Assembly: GCF_025751435.1 (NCBI RefSeq) | Contig: NZ_JAOWKY010000003.1 | Location: forward strand, 310,001 to 374,000 | Direction of reading: 5' to 3' | DNA length: 64,000 nt | DNA from: Albidovulum marisflavi | Lineage (GTDB): Bacteria; Pseudomonadota; Alphaproteobacteria; Rhodobacterales; Rhodobacteraceae | Shown here: piece after piece, positions 9,025 to 17,427 of the stretch | Position numbering within the stretch: the first letter of the stretch is position 1 | Layout of the letters: every line of letters begins with the position of its first letter | The notes under the pieces: model-generated | Databases searched by the model: none | Seen by the model: the letters and a program-made list of their open reading frames with translations, nothing else | What the model was told of the DNA's origin: nothing | Made by a program: the position numbers and the translations under genes

Positions 9025-10386
9025 ATGCGCGATGAAGGCAGCCAGGCCGTTCTGAAAAAGGTTCAGGACTTCGTGCTTGGACTGACGCCCGATCAGATCC
9101 CGGAAAGTGCGATGGAACGCGCCGCGCTGATGCTGCTCGACACGCTGGGGATCTGCGCCGCGGCATCGCCGATGGAGGCAGGCCTGATCGCCCGCCGCGT
9201 GGCAACGCAGCTGTATTCGACCTCTGACAGCACGACGGGCGCCCGCATGCTGTTCGATGGCCGAACCGTCAGCCTGGCCGGCGCGGCCTTCGCCGCAGCG
9301 ACGCAACTGGACAATCTTGATGGGCACGACGGCTACAACCCGACCAAGGGACATATCGGTGTCGTGGCCTTGCCCACGCTGGCGGTTCTGGCGCAGCACA
9401 TCCCTGGTCTTGCCGGGCGTGACGCGTTGACCGCCTTGATCGTCGGCTACGAAATCGCGGGACGTGCCGGGATCGCGCTGCATGCGACGGTCAGTGACTA
9501 TCACACCTCCGGCGCCTGGAACGCGCTGGGCGTTGCCGCGATGGCCGCGAGACTGCGCGGGCAGACGCCCGCCATGCTGCGCGAGGCACTTGGCATCGCC
9601 GAATATCACGGCCCCCGCAGCCAGATGATGCGCGAAATCGCGACGCCGACGATGCTGCACGACGGTTCGGGCTGGGGCGCGCTTGCCGGCATGACGGCGG
9701 CGATCCTGGCCGAAGAAGGCTTCACCGGCGCCCCCGCAGTGACGGTCGAAGCGCAGGAGGTCGCGCCCTGCTGGGACGACCTTGGCCGCTTCTGGCAGAT
9801 CGAGCATCAGTATGTGAAGCCTTATCCGATCTGCCGCTGGGCCCATGCCGCGATCGATGCCGCGCGTGAGCTGAAGCTGGCACACGGCTTCACGCACGAG
9901 GACATTGAAGGGCTGACGATCCGCAGCTTCAACTACGCGGTCGAATTGTTCCCTGGCGTTCCCGACACTACGTCGAAGGCGCAGTACGCCTTGCCGTTCC
10001 CGGTCGCCGTGATGCTCGTGCATGGCGAAATCGGCCTGCAACATATCTCCGGTCCCGGACTCGCCGACCCGGAAGTCGCCCGGCTGGTCGGGCTGACCCG
10101 GCTTGAGGCGACGCCCAGGCACGAGGTGCGCTACCCAGGTGGCCGTTGGGCGGATGTGGAAATACGGCTGAAGGATGGACGCGTGCTTCAGTCGGTCGAC
10201 ACGCACGCCCGTGGCGGACCGGAACGGCCATTCGAGCGCCAGGCGGTGCTGGACAAGTTCATGGCCTTTGCGGTTCCCGCTTTGGGTTTCGCGCGCGCCG
10301 AGGCAATCCGCGACGCGACGCTCGCGCTGACCGGACCGGGCAGCCGCTTCGACCGGCTTGGGTCGCTGATCGTCGATCCGCTGTAG
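9025..10386 (+). CDS. MmgE/PrpD family protein
   Basis: Member of the MmgE/PrpD family, which includes 2-methylcitrate dehydratase and several decarboxylases or hydrolases acting on carboxylic acids. Typical features seen are the early MLLDTLGICAAA segment, the LDGHDGYNPTKGHIGVV active-site region, VGYEIAGRAGIALH and the YPICRWAHAAIDAA segment. Length 453 aa is normal. GGGGAGG lies 6 bases before ATG 9025. The substrate cannot be assigned: there is no prpBC nearby, and the neighbour is a sarcosine/dimethylglycine-dehydrogenase-like flavoenzyme, 138 bp downstream on the same strand. Confidence 0.88.
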   Translation: MRDEGSQAVLKKVQDFVLGLTPDQIPESAMERAALMLLDTLGICAAASPMEAGLIARRVATQLYSTSDSTTGARMLFDGRTVSLAGAAFAAATQLDNLDGHDGYNPTKGHIGVVALPTLAVLAQHIPGLAGRDALTALIVGYEIAGRAGIALHATVSDYHTSGAWNALGVAAMAARLRGQTPAMLREALGIAEYHGPRSQMMREIATPTMLHDGSGWGALAGMTAAILAEEGFTGAPAVTVEAQEVAPCWDDLGRFWQIEHQYVKPYPICRWAHAAIDAARELKLAHGFTHEDIEGLTIRSFNYAVELFPGVPDTTSKAQYALPFPVAVMLVHGEIGLQHISGPGLADPEVARLVGLTRLEATPRHEVRYPGGRWADVEIRLKDGRVLQSVDTHARGGPERPFERQAVLDKFMAFAVPALGFARAEAIRDATLALTGPGSRFDRLGSLIVDPL

Positions 10387-10524
10387 CCGGCAGGCCCGGA
10401 CCACGAAATTTCCGGGGCCTATGACGGCAATTAATTTGTAAAGCACTTCCCCCCGGCGGCGCCTATTGTGCCGCCCGAACGTGCCCCCGTGGCGCACTGA
10501 ATCATGTCTTGGAAAGGAAGCCCC

Positions 10525-12942
10525 ATGCGTTCTCATGCACAGGCGGTTGTCATCGGCGGTGGCCTTGTCGGCTGCTCGATCCTCTATCACCTCGCGAAGA
10601 AGGGGTGGACGGATGTCGTGCTTCTGGAGCGGTCCGAGCTGACCTCGGGCTCGACCTGGCATGCCGCGGCCAACATCCACGGCTTGCACGACGTCACCAA
10701 CATTTCGCGCCTGCAGCACTACACGATGAAGCTTTACAAGGAGCTCGAGGCCGAGACCGGCCAGGGCTGCGGCATCTTCCAGCCGGGTTCGCTTTACCTG
10801 GCCCAGACCGAGGCGCGCGAACACCAGTTGCGCATCCAGGCCGCCAAGGCGCGCCGCTACGGCATGAACTTCCACGAAGTCAGCCGGGATGAGGCCGAGC
10901 GCCTGCACCCGCTGGTCGACTTCGACGGCATTCGCTGCATCATGTACGAACCCGATGGCGGCAACGTCGACCCGTCGGGCGTGACCCATGCCTATGCCAC
11001 CGGCGCGCGCCAGATGGGCGCCGAGATCCACCGCTTCACCCCCGTTACCGGAACCGAGCAGCAACCTGACGGCACCTGGATCGTGCGTACCGAAAAGGGC
11101 GACATCGCGACGCCCTGGGTGATCAACGCCGCCGGGCTCTGGGCGCGTGAAGTGGCGAAGATGGCGGGCCTCGACCTGCCGCTCATGCCCACGGAGCACC
11201 AATACTTCGTCACCGAGACCATCCAGGAGATCGCCGACCTTGGCCGCCGCCTGCCGTCGGTCGCGGACCGCGACGGCGAATATTATCTGCGCCAGGAAGG
11301 GCTGGGCCTGCTGGTCGGCGCCTACGAGAAGGACATGAAGTTCTGGGCCGAGGACGGCACGCCCCAGGGCTTCGGACACGAGCTTTTCGCCGATGATCTG
11401 GAACGGATCGAGCCCAACATGATGCGCGCCATCGACCGGGTGCCGGCGGTGGGCGCGGCGGGCATCAAGCGCGTGATCAACGGTCCGATGATCTGGTCGC
11501 CTGACAGCTCTGCGCTTTTTGGCCCGATCCCCGAACTGACCGGCTATTTCTGCTGCAACGGCATCATCCCCGGCTTCTCGCAATCCGGCGGCCTTGGCAA
11601 GCTTGCCGCCGAGTGGATCGTTGAGGGCGAACCGACGCTGGACATGTTCGGCTGGGATCTTGCGCGCTTCGGCAACTGGGCGACCAAGGCCTTTACCAAG
11701 GCTCGGGTTCAGGACCAATACTCCCACCGCTTCAAGATCCACTTCCCGAACGAGGAACGCACGGCCGGCCGTCCGGTGCGCACCCGCCCCGCCTACGAGT
11801 TGCAGAAGGGCATGGGTGCGATCTTCGGCCTGAACTACGGCTGGGAACATCCCCTCTGGTTCGCGGCCGAGGGCGAGCCGGACCATGAAACCTACGGCTT
11901 CACTCGTCAGAACTGGTGGGTTCCGGTGGGCCGCGAGGCCAAGATGCTGCGCGACAGGGCAGGGATCATCGACATCTCGAACTTCGCGAAATACTCGGTC
12001 ATGGGGCCGGGAGCCGAGGACTGGCTGAACGCGCTGTTCGCCAATCGCATGCCAACCCAGGTTGGCCGGTCCTGCCTGACGCCGCTGATCGGCAAGCGTG
12101 GCGGCATCGCTGGCGACTTCACCGTGACCCGGCTGGGCGCCGAGGAATTCCTGATCGTCGGCTCGGGCATGGCGGAGCGCTTCCATCAGCGCTTCTTCCG
12201 CCAGATCCCGCTGCCCGAGGGCACGACTTTCGAAAGCCGGACCGAGGCCATGTGCGGCTTCAACGTCGCGGGGCCGAAGTCGCGCGATCTTCTGGCGCGG
12301 CTCACCAACGCCGACCTGTCGAACGAGGTTTTTCCGTTCATGCGGTCCGCCCGCATCACCGTCGCGGGCGTGGAGTGCGTCGCGATCCGTGTCAGCTTTA
12401 CCGGTGACCTTGGCTGGGAACTGCACTACGACGCCGCCGACCAGGTCACGCTGTATTCCGCGCTGCTCGAGGCCGGCAAGGAGTTCGGCGCAGGCCCGGT
12501 GGGCAGCCGTGCGCTGATGAGCTTGCGTGTCGAAAAAGGCTACGGGTCGTGGGGACGCGACTACAGCCCGGAATACTGGCCGCAGGAAAGCGGTCTGGCG
12601 CGGCTGGTCAAGGCGGACAAGGATTTTCTGAACAAGGACGCCTGGCAGCGGATCGCCGGGGAACCGGCGCGCGACGTGATGACGATGCTTGAAATCGACG
12701 CGACCGAGGCCGACGCGACCGGGGCGGAGCCCGTGTTCCTTGCCGATGGCACTCCGGCAGGGCAGGTCACGTCGGGCGCCTACGGCTATTCCGTCGGCAA
12801 GTCGCTTGCGATCGCCTATCTGAAGGCGGGACTGGCGAAGCCCGGTGATACCGTCGAGGTGGCGATTCTGGGACGGCCGCATACCGCCCGCGTGCTGGCG
12901 GAACCGCCCTTCGACCCCGATGGCAGGCGGCTTCGCGACTAA
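10525..12942 (+). CDS. Dimethylglycine/sarcosine dehydrogenase-like FAD oxidoreductase with GcvT domains
   Basis: Flavoprotein of about 805 aa with the four-part layout of the DMGDH/SDH family. An N-terminal FAD-binding DAO domain (AVVIGGGLVGCSILYHLAKKG) is followed by the SGSTWHAAA motif, whose His is the covalent FAD site in mammalian homologues. A linker domain is near 380–430, then aminomethyltransferase (GcvT) domains cover about 430–800 and would bind tetrahydrofolate. It probably oxidises an N-methyl amine and passes a one-carbon unit to folate. ATG 10525 has AAAGGAAG just upstream and is preferred over ATG 10504. The MmgE/PrpD gene precedes it on the same strand. The exact substrate is unassigned. 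Confidence 0.88.
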   Translation: MRSHAQAVVIGGGLVGCSILYHLAKKGWTDVVLLERSELTSGSTWHAAANIHGLHDVTNISRLQHYTMKLYKELEAETGQGCGIFQPGSLYLAQTEAREHQLRIQAAKARRYGMNFHEVSRDEAERLHPLVDFDGIRCIMYEPDGGNVDPSGVTHAYATGARQMGAEIHRFTPVTGTEQQPDGTWIVRTEKGDIATPWVINAAGLWAREVAKMAGLDLPLMPTEHQYFVTETIQEIADLGRRLPSVADRDGEYYLRQEGLGLLVGAYEKDMKFWAEDGTPQGFGHELFADDLERIEPNMMRAIDRVPAVGAAGIKRVINGPMIWSPDSSALFGPIPELTGYFCCNGIIPGFSQSGGLGKLAAEWIVEGEPTLDMFGWDLARFGNWATKAFTKARVQDQYSHRFKIHFPNEERTAGRPVRTRPAYELQKGMGAIFGLNYGWEHPLWFAAEGEPDHETYGFTRQNWWVPVGREAKMLRDRAGIIDISNFAKYSVMGPGAEDWLNALFANRMPTQVGRSCLTPLIGKRGGIAGDFTVTRLGAEEFLIVGSGMAERFHQRFFRQIPLPEGTTFESRTEAMCGFNVAGPKSRDLLARLTNADLSNEVFPFMRSARITVAGVECVAIRVSFTGDLGWELHYDAADQVTLYSALLEAGKEFGAGPVGSRALMSLRVEKGYGSWGRDYSPEYWPQESGLARLVKADKDFLNKDAWQRIAGEPARDVMTMLEIDATEADATGAEPVFLADGTPAGQVTSGAYGYSVGKSLAIAYLKAGLAKPGDTVEVAILGRPHTARVLAEPPFDPDGRRLRD

Positions 12943-12952
12943 GCCGGCAGAG

Positions 12953-13714
12953 CTAGAACCGCGCGCGCAGTGCCTTCACCCCGTCGGCCAGAACGGCCAG
13001 ATCGACGCCGACGGCGGTGAAGGTGGTGCCAAGCTCCATGCAGCGGCGCGCGAAGGCTTCGTTCAGCGTCAGGATGCCTGACGGCTTGCCGATTTCCTTG
13101 AGCCGGGTGATCGCACCTTCGATCGCGGTAACGACCTCGGGGTGCCCCGGGTTGCCGGGATGGCCAAGGCTGGCGGCAAGATCCGCGGGGCCGATGAATA
13201 TTCCGTCGACGCCCTCGACAGCCGCGATCTCGTCCAGCGCGTCCAGCGCCGCGCGCGTCTCGACCTGCAGAACCAGGCAGATTTCAGCATTCGCGCTGGC
13301 GATGTAGTCGTCGACCGCACCATACCGGCTGGCGCGCGTCATGCCTGCGACGCCGCGAATGCCGGCGGGTGGATAGCGCACGGCACGCACCGCCGCGCGC
13401 GCCTCCTCGGCCGACTGGATGTAGGGGAGAACAAGCGTCTGGGCGCCGAAATCAAGGATGCGTTTTATCAGCACGGGATCGTTGAAGGCGGGGCGCACGA
13501 CCGGGCTGACCTCGGGCCAGGCGGCCATCGCCTGAAGCGCGGGCAGGACCTCTACGGCCTCGACCGGGCTGTGCTCGGTGTCGATCACGACCCAGTCAAA
13601 TCCGCAGCCTGCAAGCAGCTCGGGCACGGTGTTGCCGCCGATCGTGTTCCACAGGCCGATTTGCTGGCGCCCGGCCTGCAACGCCGCCTTGAACCTGTTC
13701 CTCGGGTTCTTCAT
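12953..13714 (-). CDS. HpcH/HpaI-family aldolase
   Basis: Class II pyruvate aldolase of the HpcH/HpaI/citrate-lyase-beta family (4-hydroxy-2-oxoheptanedioate or 2-keto-3-deoxy sugar acid type). It has the TIM-barrel signatures DWVVIDTEHSPV, the metal-ligand Glu in LVLQVETRAALD and the Asp in IFIGPADLAASLGHPGNP. ATG 13714 sits behind AAGGAGG; the open frame extends 14 codons upstream without another ribosome site. Product 253 aa. It lies 38 bp downstream of aroQ on the same strand, which suggests a joint operon. It converges with the flavoenzyme gene. Confidence 0.92.
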   Translation of the reverse strand: MKNPRNRFKAALQAGRQQIGLWNTIGGNTVPELLAGCGFDWVVIDTEHSPVEAVEVLPALQAMAAWPEVSPVVRPAFNDPVLIKRILDFGAQTLVLPYIQSAEEARAAVRAVRYPPAGIRGVAGMTRASRYGAVDDYIASANAEICLVLQVETRAALDALDEIAAVEGVDGIFIGPADLAASLGHPGNPGHPEVVTAIEGAITRLKEIGKPSGILTLNEAFARRCMELGTTFTAVGVDLAVLADGVKALRARF

Positions 13715-13752
13715 GGTCCGCCTCCTTCCATCAACTCCGCCTTGCCCCGCAG

Positions 13753-14193
13753 TCATCCCGCCAGAAGCGTCGCGACCCGCCGGACGGCAAGGGCGTAGCC
13801 TTCGACCCCGCAGCCCGCGATCACACCTTCGGCGCGCAGGGACACATAGGAATGATGCCTGAATGATTCCCGCTTGTGGATGTTCGAGATGTGAACCTCG
13901 ATCACCGGCCCCTCGAAGGTGTTCAGCGCGTCAAGAATAGCGACCGAGGTGTGAGTCAACGCGCCGGGGTTGATGACGATCGCGGCGGCTCTTTCACGAG
14001 CCTCCTGTATCCAGTCCACGATCTGGCCCTCATGGTTCGACTGCCTCAGTTCCACGGACAGGCCGAAGTCGGCGGCGACGGCCGCGCAGTCCTTGGCGAC
14101 GTCTTCAAGGGTGGCGTGGCCGTAGATTTCCGGCTGCCGCTTGCCAAGCAAGTTCAGGTTCGGGCCGTTCAGGATGTGGATGGTCTTGGTCAT
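13753..14193 (-). CDS. aroQ: Type II 3-dehydroquinate dehydratase
   Basis: Dodecameric dehydroquinase that interconverts 3-dehydroquinate and 3-dehydroshikimate. All family motifs are present: [19 protein letters not shown] with catalytic Tyr, [32 protein letters not shown], and the catalytic His in [17 protein letters not shown]. Length 146 aa is typical. The gene overlaps the GntR regulator upstream by four bases and precedes the HpcH aldolase. Because it sits with regulators, a TRAP transporter and a shikimate-dehydrogenase homologue, a catabolic (quinate-type) role is possible besides aromatic amino acid synthesis. Confidence 0.96.
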   Translation of the reverse strand: MTKTIHILNGPNLNLLGKRQPEIYGHATLEDVAKDCAAVAADFGLSVELRQSNHEGQIVDWIQEARERAAAIVINPGALTHTSVAILDALNTFEGPVIEVHISNIHKRESFRHHSYVSLRAEGVIAGCGVEGYALAVRRVATLLAG

Positions 14194-14912
14194 TTCGGTT
14201 CCTCGGGATTGGTCGGCCGGTCGGGGGCGCTGCTGCGGGACGGTGTTCGCTTCGGCGTATAGGTCTGAAAGCGACGCATCAGAAGCGCGCCATCGTGATT
14301 TATCTGATCGCGCAAGAGTTGACGTGCCCGATCGGCGTCGCGCCGCACCGCTGCAGCCTCGGCGATCGCGGCGTACTGGGCGACCATATCATGCGGCGCC
14401 GTATCGCCGCATAGTCGCCGGTAACGTTCGCCAAGTGTCAGCAGCATGCGGCAGAATTCGGACAGAATGGGCAGGCCGGCCCCGTCGACCAGCGTCTGGT
14501 GAAAGTCGGTGTGCGCGCCTTGCCATGATGCAAGTCTTGTCGGATCGGCGCGGTTCAAGCGGTGCAGCGCCGCCATGACCGCCGCCTCCCAATCCAACCC
14601 CGCGGTTTGTGCCGCGATGCCCGCCGCAAGACTTTCCGTCTCGGACCGAAGCCTGGTAATCTCTGCCAGGTTCGCCGCCGAAACCTCGGTTGTGCGGTAG
14701 CCGCGCTGGTCTTCGAACTGGACAAGGCCGGTGCTCGTGAGCCGTGCCAGGGCTTCCCTCAGCGGACTTAGCGAGACGTGATGGCTTTCGCGCATCCGAT
14801 CAAGGTTGAGCTTTGCGCCCGGACGCAGGTCCCCGCTGAGGATGGCCTCGCGAAGATCATCCACAAGGCGGCTTGCCCGCGTTGCCTTGGCTGGATTTTT
14901 CGTCGCCTGCAC
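14190..14912 (-). CDS. GntR-family regulator, FadR/FCD subfamily (first of a divergent pair)
   Basis: Transcriptional regulator of 240 aa. It has an N-terminal winged helix ([38 protein letters not shown]) and a C-terminal all-helical FCD ligand domain with metal-ligand positions near [12 protein letters not shown]. It starts with GTG at 14912. Its stop overlaps aroQ, so it is probably cotranscribed with aroQ and the aldolase and may control them. It is divergent from a second FCD regulator at 15032. Confidence 0.93.
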   Translation of the reverse strand: MQATKNPAKATRASRLVDDLREAILSGDLRPGAKLNLDRMRESHHVSLSPLREALARLTSTGLVQFEDQRGYRTTEVSAANLAEITRLRSETESLAAGIAAQTAGLDWEAAVMAALHRLNRADPTRLASWQGAHTDFHQTLVDGAGLPILSEFCRMLLTLGERYRRLCGDTAPHDMVAQYAAIAEAAAVRRDADRARQLLRDQINHDGALLMRRFQTYTPKRTPSRSSAPDRPTNPEEPK

Positions 14913-14950
14913 CGGGGCTCTCTGTCCGCTTCACCACACGCTGGTCAGTT

Positions 14951-14998
14951 TAATCGATTTTGGGTCGGATGCTATGATGGAATTGCGTTCTCGGCTAT
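14951..14998. promoter_or_regulatory. Shared octamers in the divergent GntR promoter region
   Basis: Two 8-mers, TAATCGAT (14951–14958) and TCGGCTAT (14991–14998), lie between the divergent GntR genes. Both recur in the next intergenic region, upstream of the TRAP binding protein, at 15708–15715 and 15730–15737. Recurrence of both words in the two control regions of one cluster suggests binding sites for one of the GntR proteins, though the spacing differs (40 versus 22 bp). Confidence 0.3.
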
Positions 14999-15031
14999 CA
15001 ATGTTCGAAGCCCGTTGAAACGGAGAAACCA

Positions 15032-15706
15032 ATGCATCCAAGAACCGAGTCCGGCCTTGTCGGGCAGGACGTCTACCGCGCCATCCGGCGTGACATCATC
15101 TTCGGGCAGCTCGAAGCGGGCGCCAAGCTGCGCCTGGAAAAGATGAAGGCCAGTTACGGCGCCAGCGTCTCGACCATCCGCGAGGCGTTGAGCCGGCTCG
15201 TGACCGAGGGTCTGGTCGAGGCGGCAGGCCAACGCGGTTTCTCCGTGGCCGGCATGTCGGACACGGAATTGCGCGAAATCGCGGATCTCAGGATTCTGGT
15301 CGAAAGTCATGCGCTTGGTCTGTCCATTGCTGCCGGCGACACCGAGTGGGAGGGGGCGATCGTCGCCGCCCATCACAAGCTGAGCCGCATGGAAGAGCGG
15401 ATGGCCGCAGGGGACATGTCGGTCAGGGAAACCTGGAAGCAGTACGACTGGGAATTTCACCAAGCGTTGATCCTCGCGTGCGGGTCGCGCGCGCTGATGG
15501 AGGTGCATGGAACGATTTTCGACAAGTATCTACGCTACCAGATGCGGCGCCTGACATATCGCGGTGAAACTGCGTCAGCCGAACACCGCGCCTTGCTGGA
15601 GGCCGCGCTGGATCGGAATGCACTCCGTGCCCAGGAGATACTGCGCACCCACATCGAGGGCGGCGTCGCCCACAGCCTGAGCCGGAGTGTCGTCCACGGG
15701 AGATGA
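15032..15706 (+). CDS. GntR-family regulator, FadR/FCD subfamily (second of a divergent pair)
   Basis: Transcriptional regulator of 224 aa. The winged-helix part is in residues 8–75 (VYRAIRRDIIFGQLEAGAKLR, VSTIREALSRLVTEGLVE), followed by an FCD domain (YDWEFHQALILACGSRALM). GGAGA precedes ATG 15032. It stands divergent from the other FCD regulator and 143 bp upstream of the TRAP transporter genes, which it probably controls. It is related to, but not a recent copy of, the divergent regulator. Confidence 0.93.
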   Translation: MHPRTESGLVGQDVYRAIRRDIIFGQLEAGAKLRLEKMKASYGASVSTIREALSRLVTEGLVEAAGQRGFSVAGMSDTELREIADLRILVESHALGLSIAAGDTEWEGAIVAAHHKLSRMEERMAAGDMSVRETWKQYDWEFHQALILACGSRALMEVHGTIFDKYLRYQMRRLTYRGETASAEHRALLEAALDRNALRAQEILRTHIEGGVAHSLSRSVVHGR

Positions 15707-15707
15707 A

Positions 15708-15737
15708 TAATCGATGTTTTATTGAAATATCGGCTAT
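15708..15737. promoter_or_regulatory. Second copy of the GntR-region octamers before dctP
   Basis: TAATCGAT (15708–15715) and TCGGCTAT (15730–15737) repeat the pair found between the GntR genes. They lie in a locally AT-rich 143-bp control region before the TRAP binding-protein gene. Confidence 0.3.
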
Positions 15738-15849
15738 AAGCGACTGTGCTCTATGAAATCATATTCACTGGTTGATTGAATCGCGTTTGCCCTTATGCTC
15801 GCTCGAATTCATCGCCCGCGGGGACCGGGCGAATCTCAGGGAGGAACAG

Positions 15850-16854
15850 ATGACAGTCAATTTGAGCCGCCGGATGCTTCTGTCCGTCGCAGCCGCTGCG
15901 ATTGCCGCCGGAACTACCCCGGCCTTCGCGCAGGACAAGATCCGTCTCAGGCTTTCCGCCGTTCAGTCGGAAACCGATCAGCGTTCGGTCGCCATGCTGG
16001 AAAAATTCGGCCCGATGGTCGCGGACTTCGCCGACTTCGAGCCGCACTGGAACGGCACTCTGTTCCAGCAGGGGACCGAGCTTGAAGCCATCGCCTCGGG
16101 CGATCTGGAAATGTCGATCACCTCGGCGCAGGAACTTGCGACTTTCTTCCCCGAGTTCTCGATCTTCACGGCTGGCTACGTCCACCAGAGCGCCGAGCAC
16201 CAGGTCAAGGTCTTCAACGATCCGCTGATGGAGCCGTTCAAGAAGAAGGTCGAAGACGAACTGGGCGTGAAGCTGCTCTCGGTCATGTACCTTGGCCGCC
16301 GGCAAGTGAACCTGCGCATGCCGAAATCCGAACGCACGGTGATGACGCCCGCCGACCTTGCAGGGGTGAACCTTCGCATGCCGGGCACGGACGCATGGCA
16401 GTTCCTGGGCAAGGCGTTGGGCGCGAACCCGACGCCGATGGCGTTCACCGAGGTCTACACCGCGCTTCAGACCGGCGCGGTCGACGGTCAGGACAACCCC
16501 CTGCCGACCGTCGTGGACGCCAAGTTCTACGAGGTCACGAAGCAGATCGTCCTGACCTCTCACCTCGTCGACCTGAACTACATCGCGCTGTCGAAAGCGG
16601 CATGGGACGCGATGAGCCCTGAACAGCAGGCAAAGGTCCAGGAGGCCGCCGATGCCGCCGCCGACTTCGGCCGCCAGAACCAGCTCGCGAAGGAAGGCGA
16701 GCTCGTGTCCTTCCTTGAGGAACAGGGTCTGGACGTCTACGAACCCGATGTGGCAGCCTTCCGCGACCATGTGCAGAAAGCCTATCTTGAATCGGATTTC
16801 GCCAAGGACTGGCCGGCGGGCGTTCTGGAACAGATCAACGCGCTTGGCGGCTGA
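15850..16854 (+). CDS. TRAP transporter substrate-binding protein, DctP family
   Basis: Periplasmic solute receptor of a tripartite ATP-independent transporter, 334 aa. A signal peptide is visible (SRRMLLSVAAAAIAAGTTP, cleavage near AFA|QD). The mature DctP fold contains DLAGVNLRMPGTDAW with the carboxylate-binding Arg, and VDGQDNPLPTV. GGGAGGAAC lies just before ATG 15850; the frame is open 26 codons further upstream without a better start. It is the first gene of dctPQM followed by a shikimate-dehydrogenase homologue. An organic acid is the likely ligand; quinate or shikimate would suit the neighbours but this is inference. Confidence 0.95.
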   Translation: MTVNLSRRMLLSVAAAAIAAGTTPAFAQDKIRLRLSAVQSETDQRSVAMLEKFGPMVADFADFEPHWNGTLFQQGTELEAIASGDLEMSITSAQELATFFPEFSIFTAGYVHQSAEHQVKVFNDPLMEPFKKKVEDELGVKLLSVMYLGRRQVNLRMPKSERTVMTPADLAGVNLRMPGTDAWQFLGKALGANPTPMAFTEVYTALQTGAVDGQDNPLPTVVDAKFYEVTKQIVLTSHLVDLNYIALSKAAWDAMSPEQQAKVQEAADAAADFGRQNQLAKEGELVSFLEEQGLDVYEPDVAAFRDHVQKAYLESDFAKDWPAGVLEQINALGG

Positions 16855-16878
16855 TCCGAAATCGGGACGTGACGCGCG

Positions 16879-17427
16879 ATGAAACGCCTTGCCGCGATCT
16901 TCGCGCGTCTGACCGAGGGCGCGGCGGCCATGATGATGGCCGCCATGTTTGCCACGTTCCTGATCCAGATCGCGGTGCGCTACATCGCCGGATCCGACTG
17001 GTTCATGTTGCATCTTGGCCATGTCGTCGATGCCTCATCCTTTGGCTGGACGCTTGAGTTCTGCCTGGTGCTGTGGCTTTGGATCGTGTTCTGGGGCAAC
17101 GCCTTCGTGGTGCGCGAACGCGACCACGTCACCTTCGACATTCTCTATCTCTGGGTACGGCCGGGGGCCAGGAAGTGGCTTGCCGTGATCGGTGCCGCAA
17201 TCATCGCGGCCGCACTCCTTCTTTCCATCGGGCCGACCTGGGACAAGCTCAAGATCCTGCGGCTTAAGTCCTCGGCGACGCTGCCGGTGAAGATGCTGCC
17301 GATCTATTCGGTCTACTTCCTGTTCCTTGGGGCGGTGGGCCTGCGATACCTATGGCGAATCGTTCAGGTCCTGCGTCACGGCGCGACCGACGACACCCAT
17401 CACCATCCACAGGGCGGCGTGGAATGA
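16879..17427 (+). CDS. TRAP transporter small membrane subunit, DctQ family
   Basis: Inner-membrane protein of 182 aa with four hydrophobic segments, the usual DctQ layout, including the segment ending VVRERDHVTFDIL. It forms the integral-membrane complex with DctM. It starts 24 bp after dctP and its stop overlaps the start of dctM (ATGA), indicating coupled translation. Confidence 0.93.
   Translation: MKRLAAIFARLTEGAAAMMMAAMFATFLIQIAVRYIAGSDWFMLHLGHVVDASSFGWTLEFCLVLWLWIVFWGNAFVVRERDHVTFDILYLWVRPGARKWLAVIGAAIIAAALLLSIGPTWDKLKILRLKSSATLPVKMLPIYSVYFLFLGAVGLRYLWRIVQVLRHGATDDTHHHPQGGVE

Noticed and set aside
8941-12882. Very long minus-strand open frame (over 1300 codons) opposite the MmgE/PrpD and flavoenzyme genes
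   Set aside because: It is antisense to two genes with clear family motifs, its translation is low-complexity and rich in Arg/Gly/His, and it has no recognisable domain; this is typical of GC-rich codon shadows.
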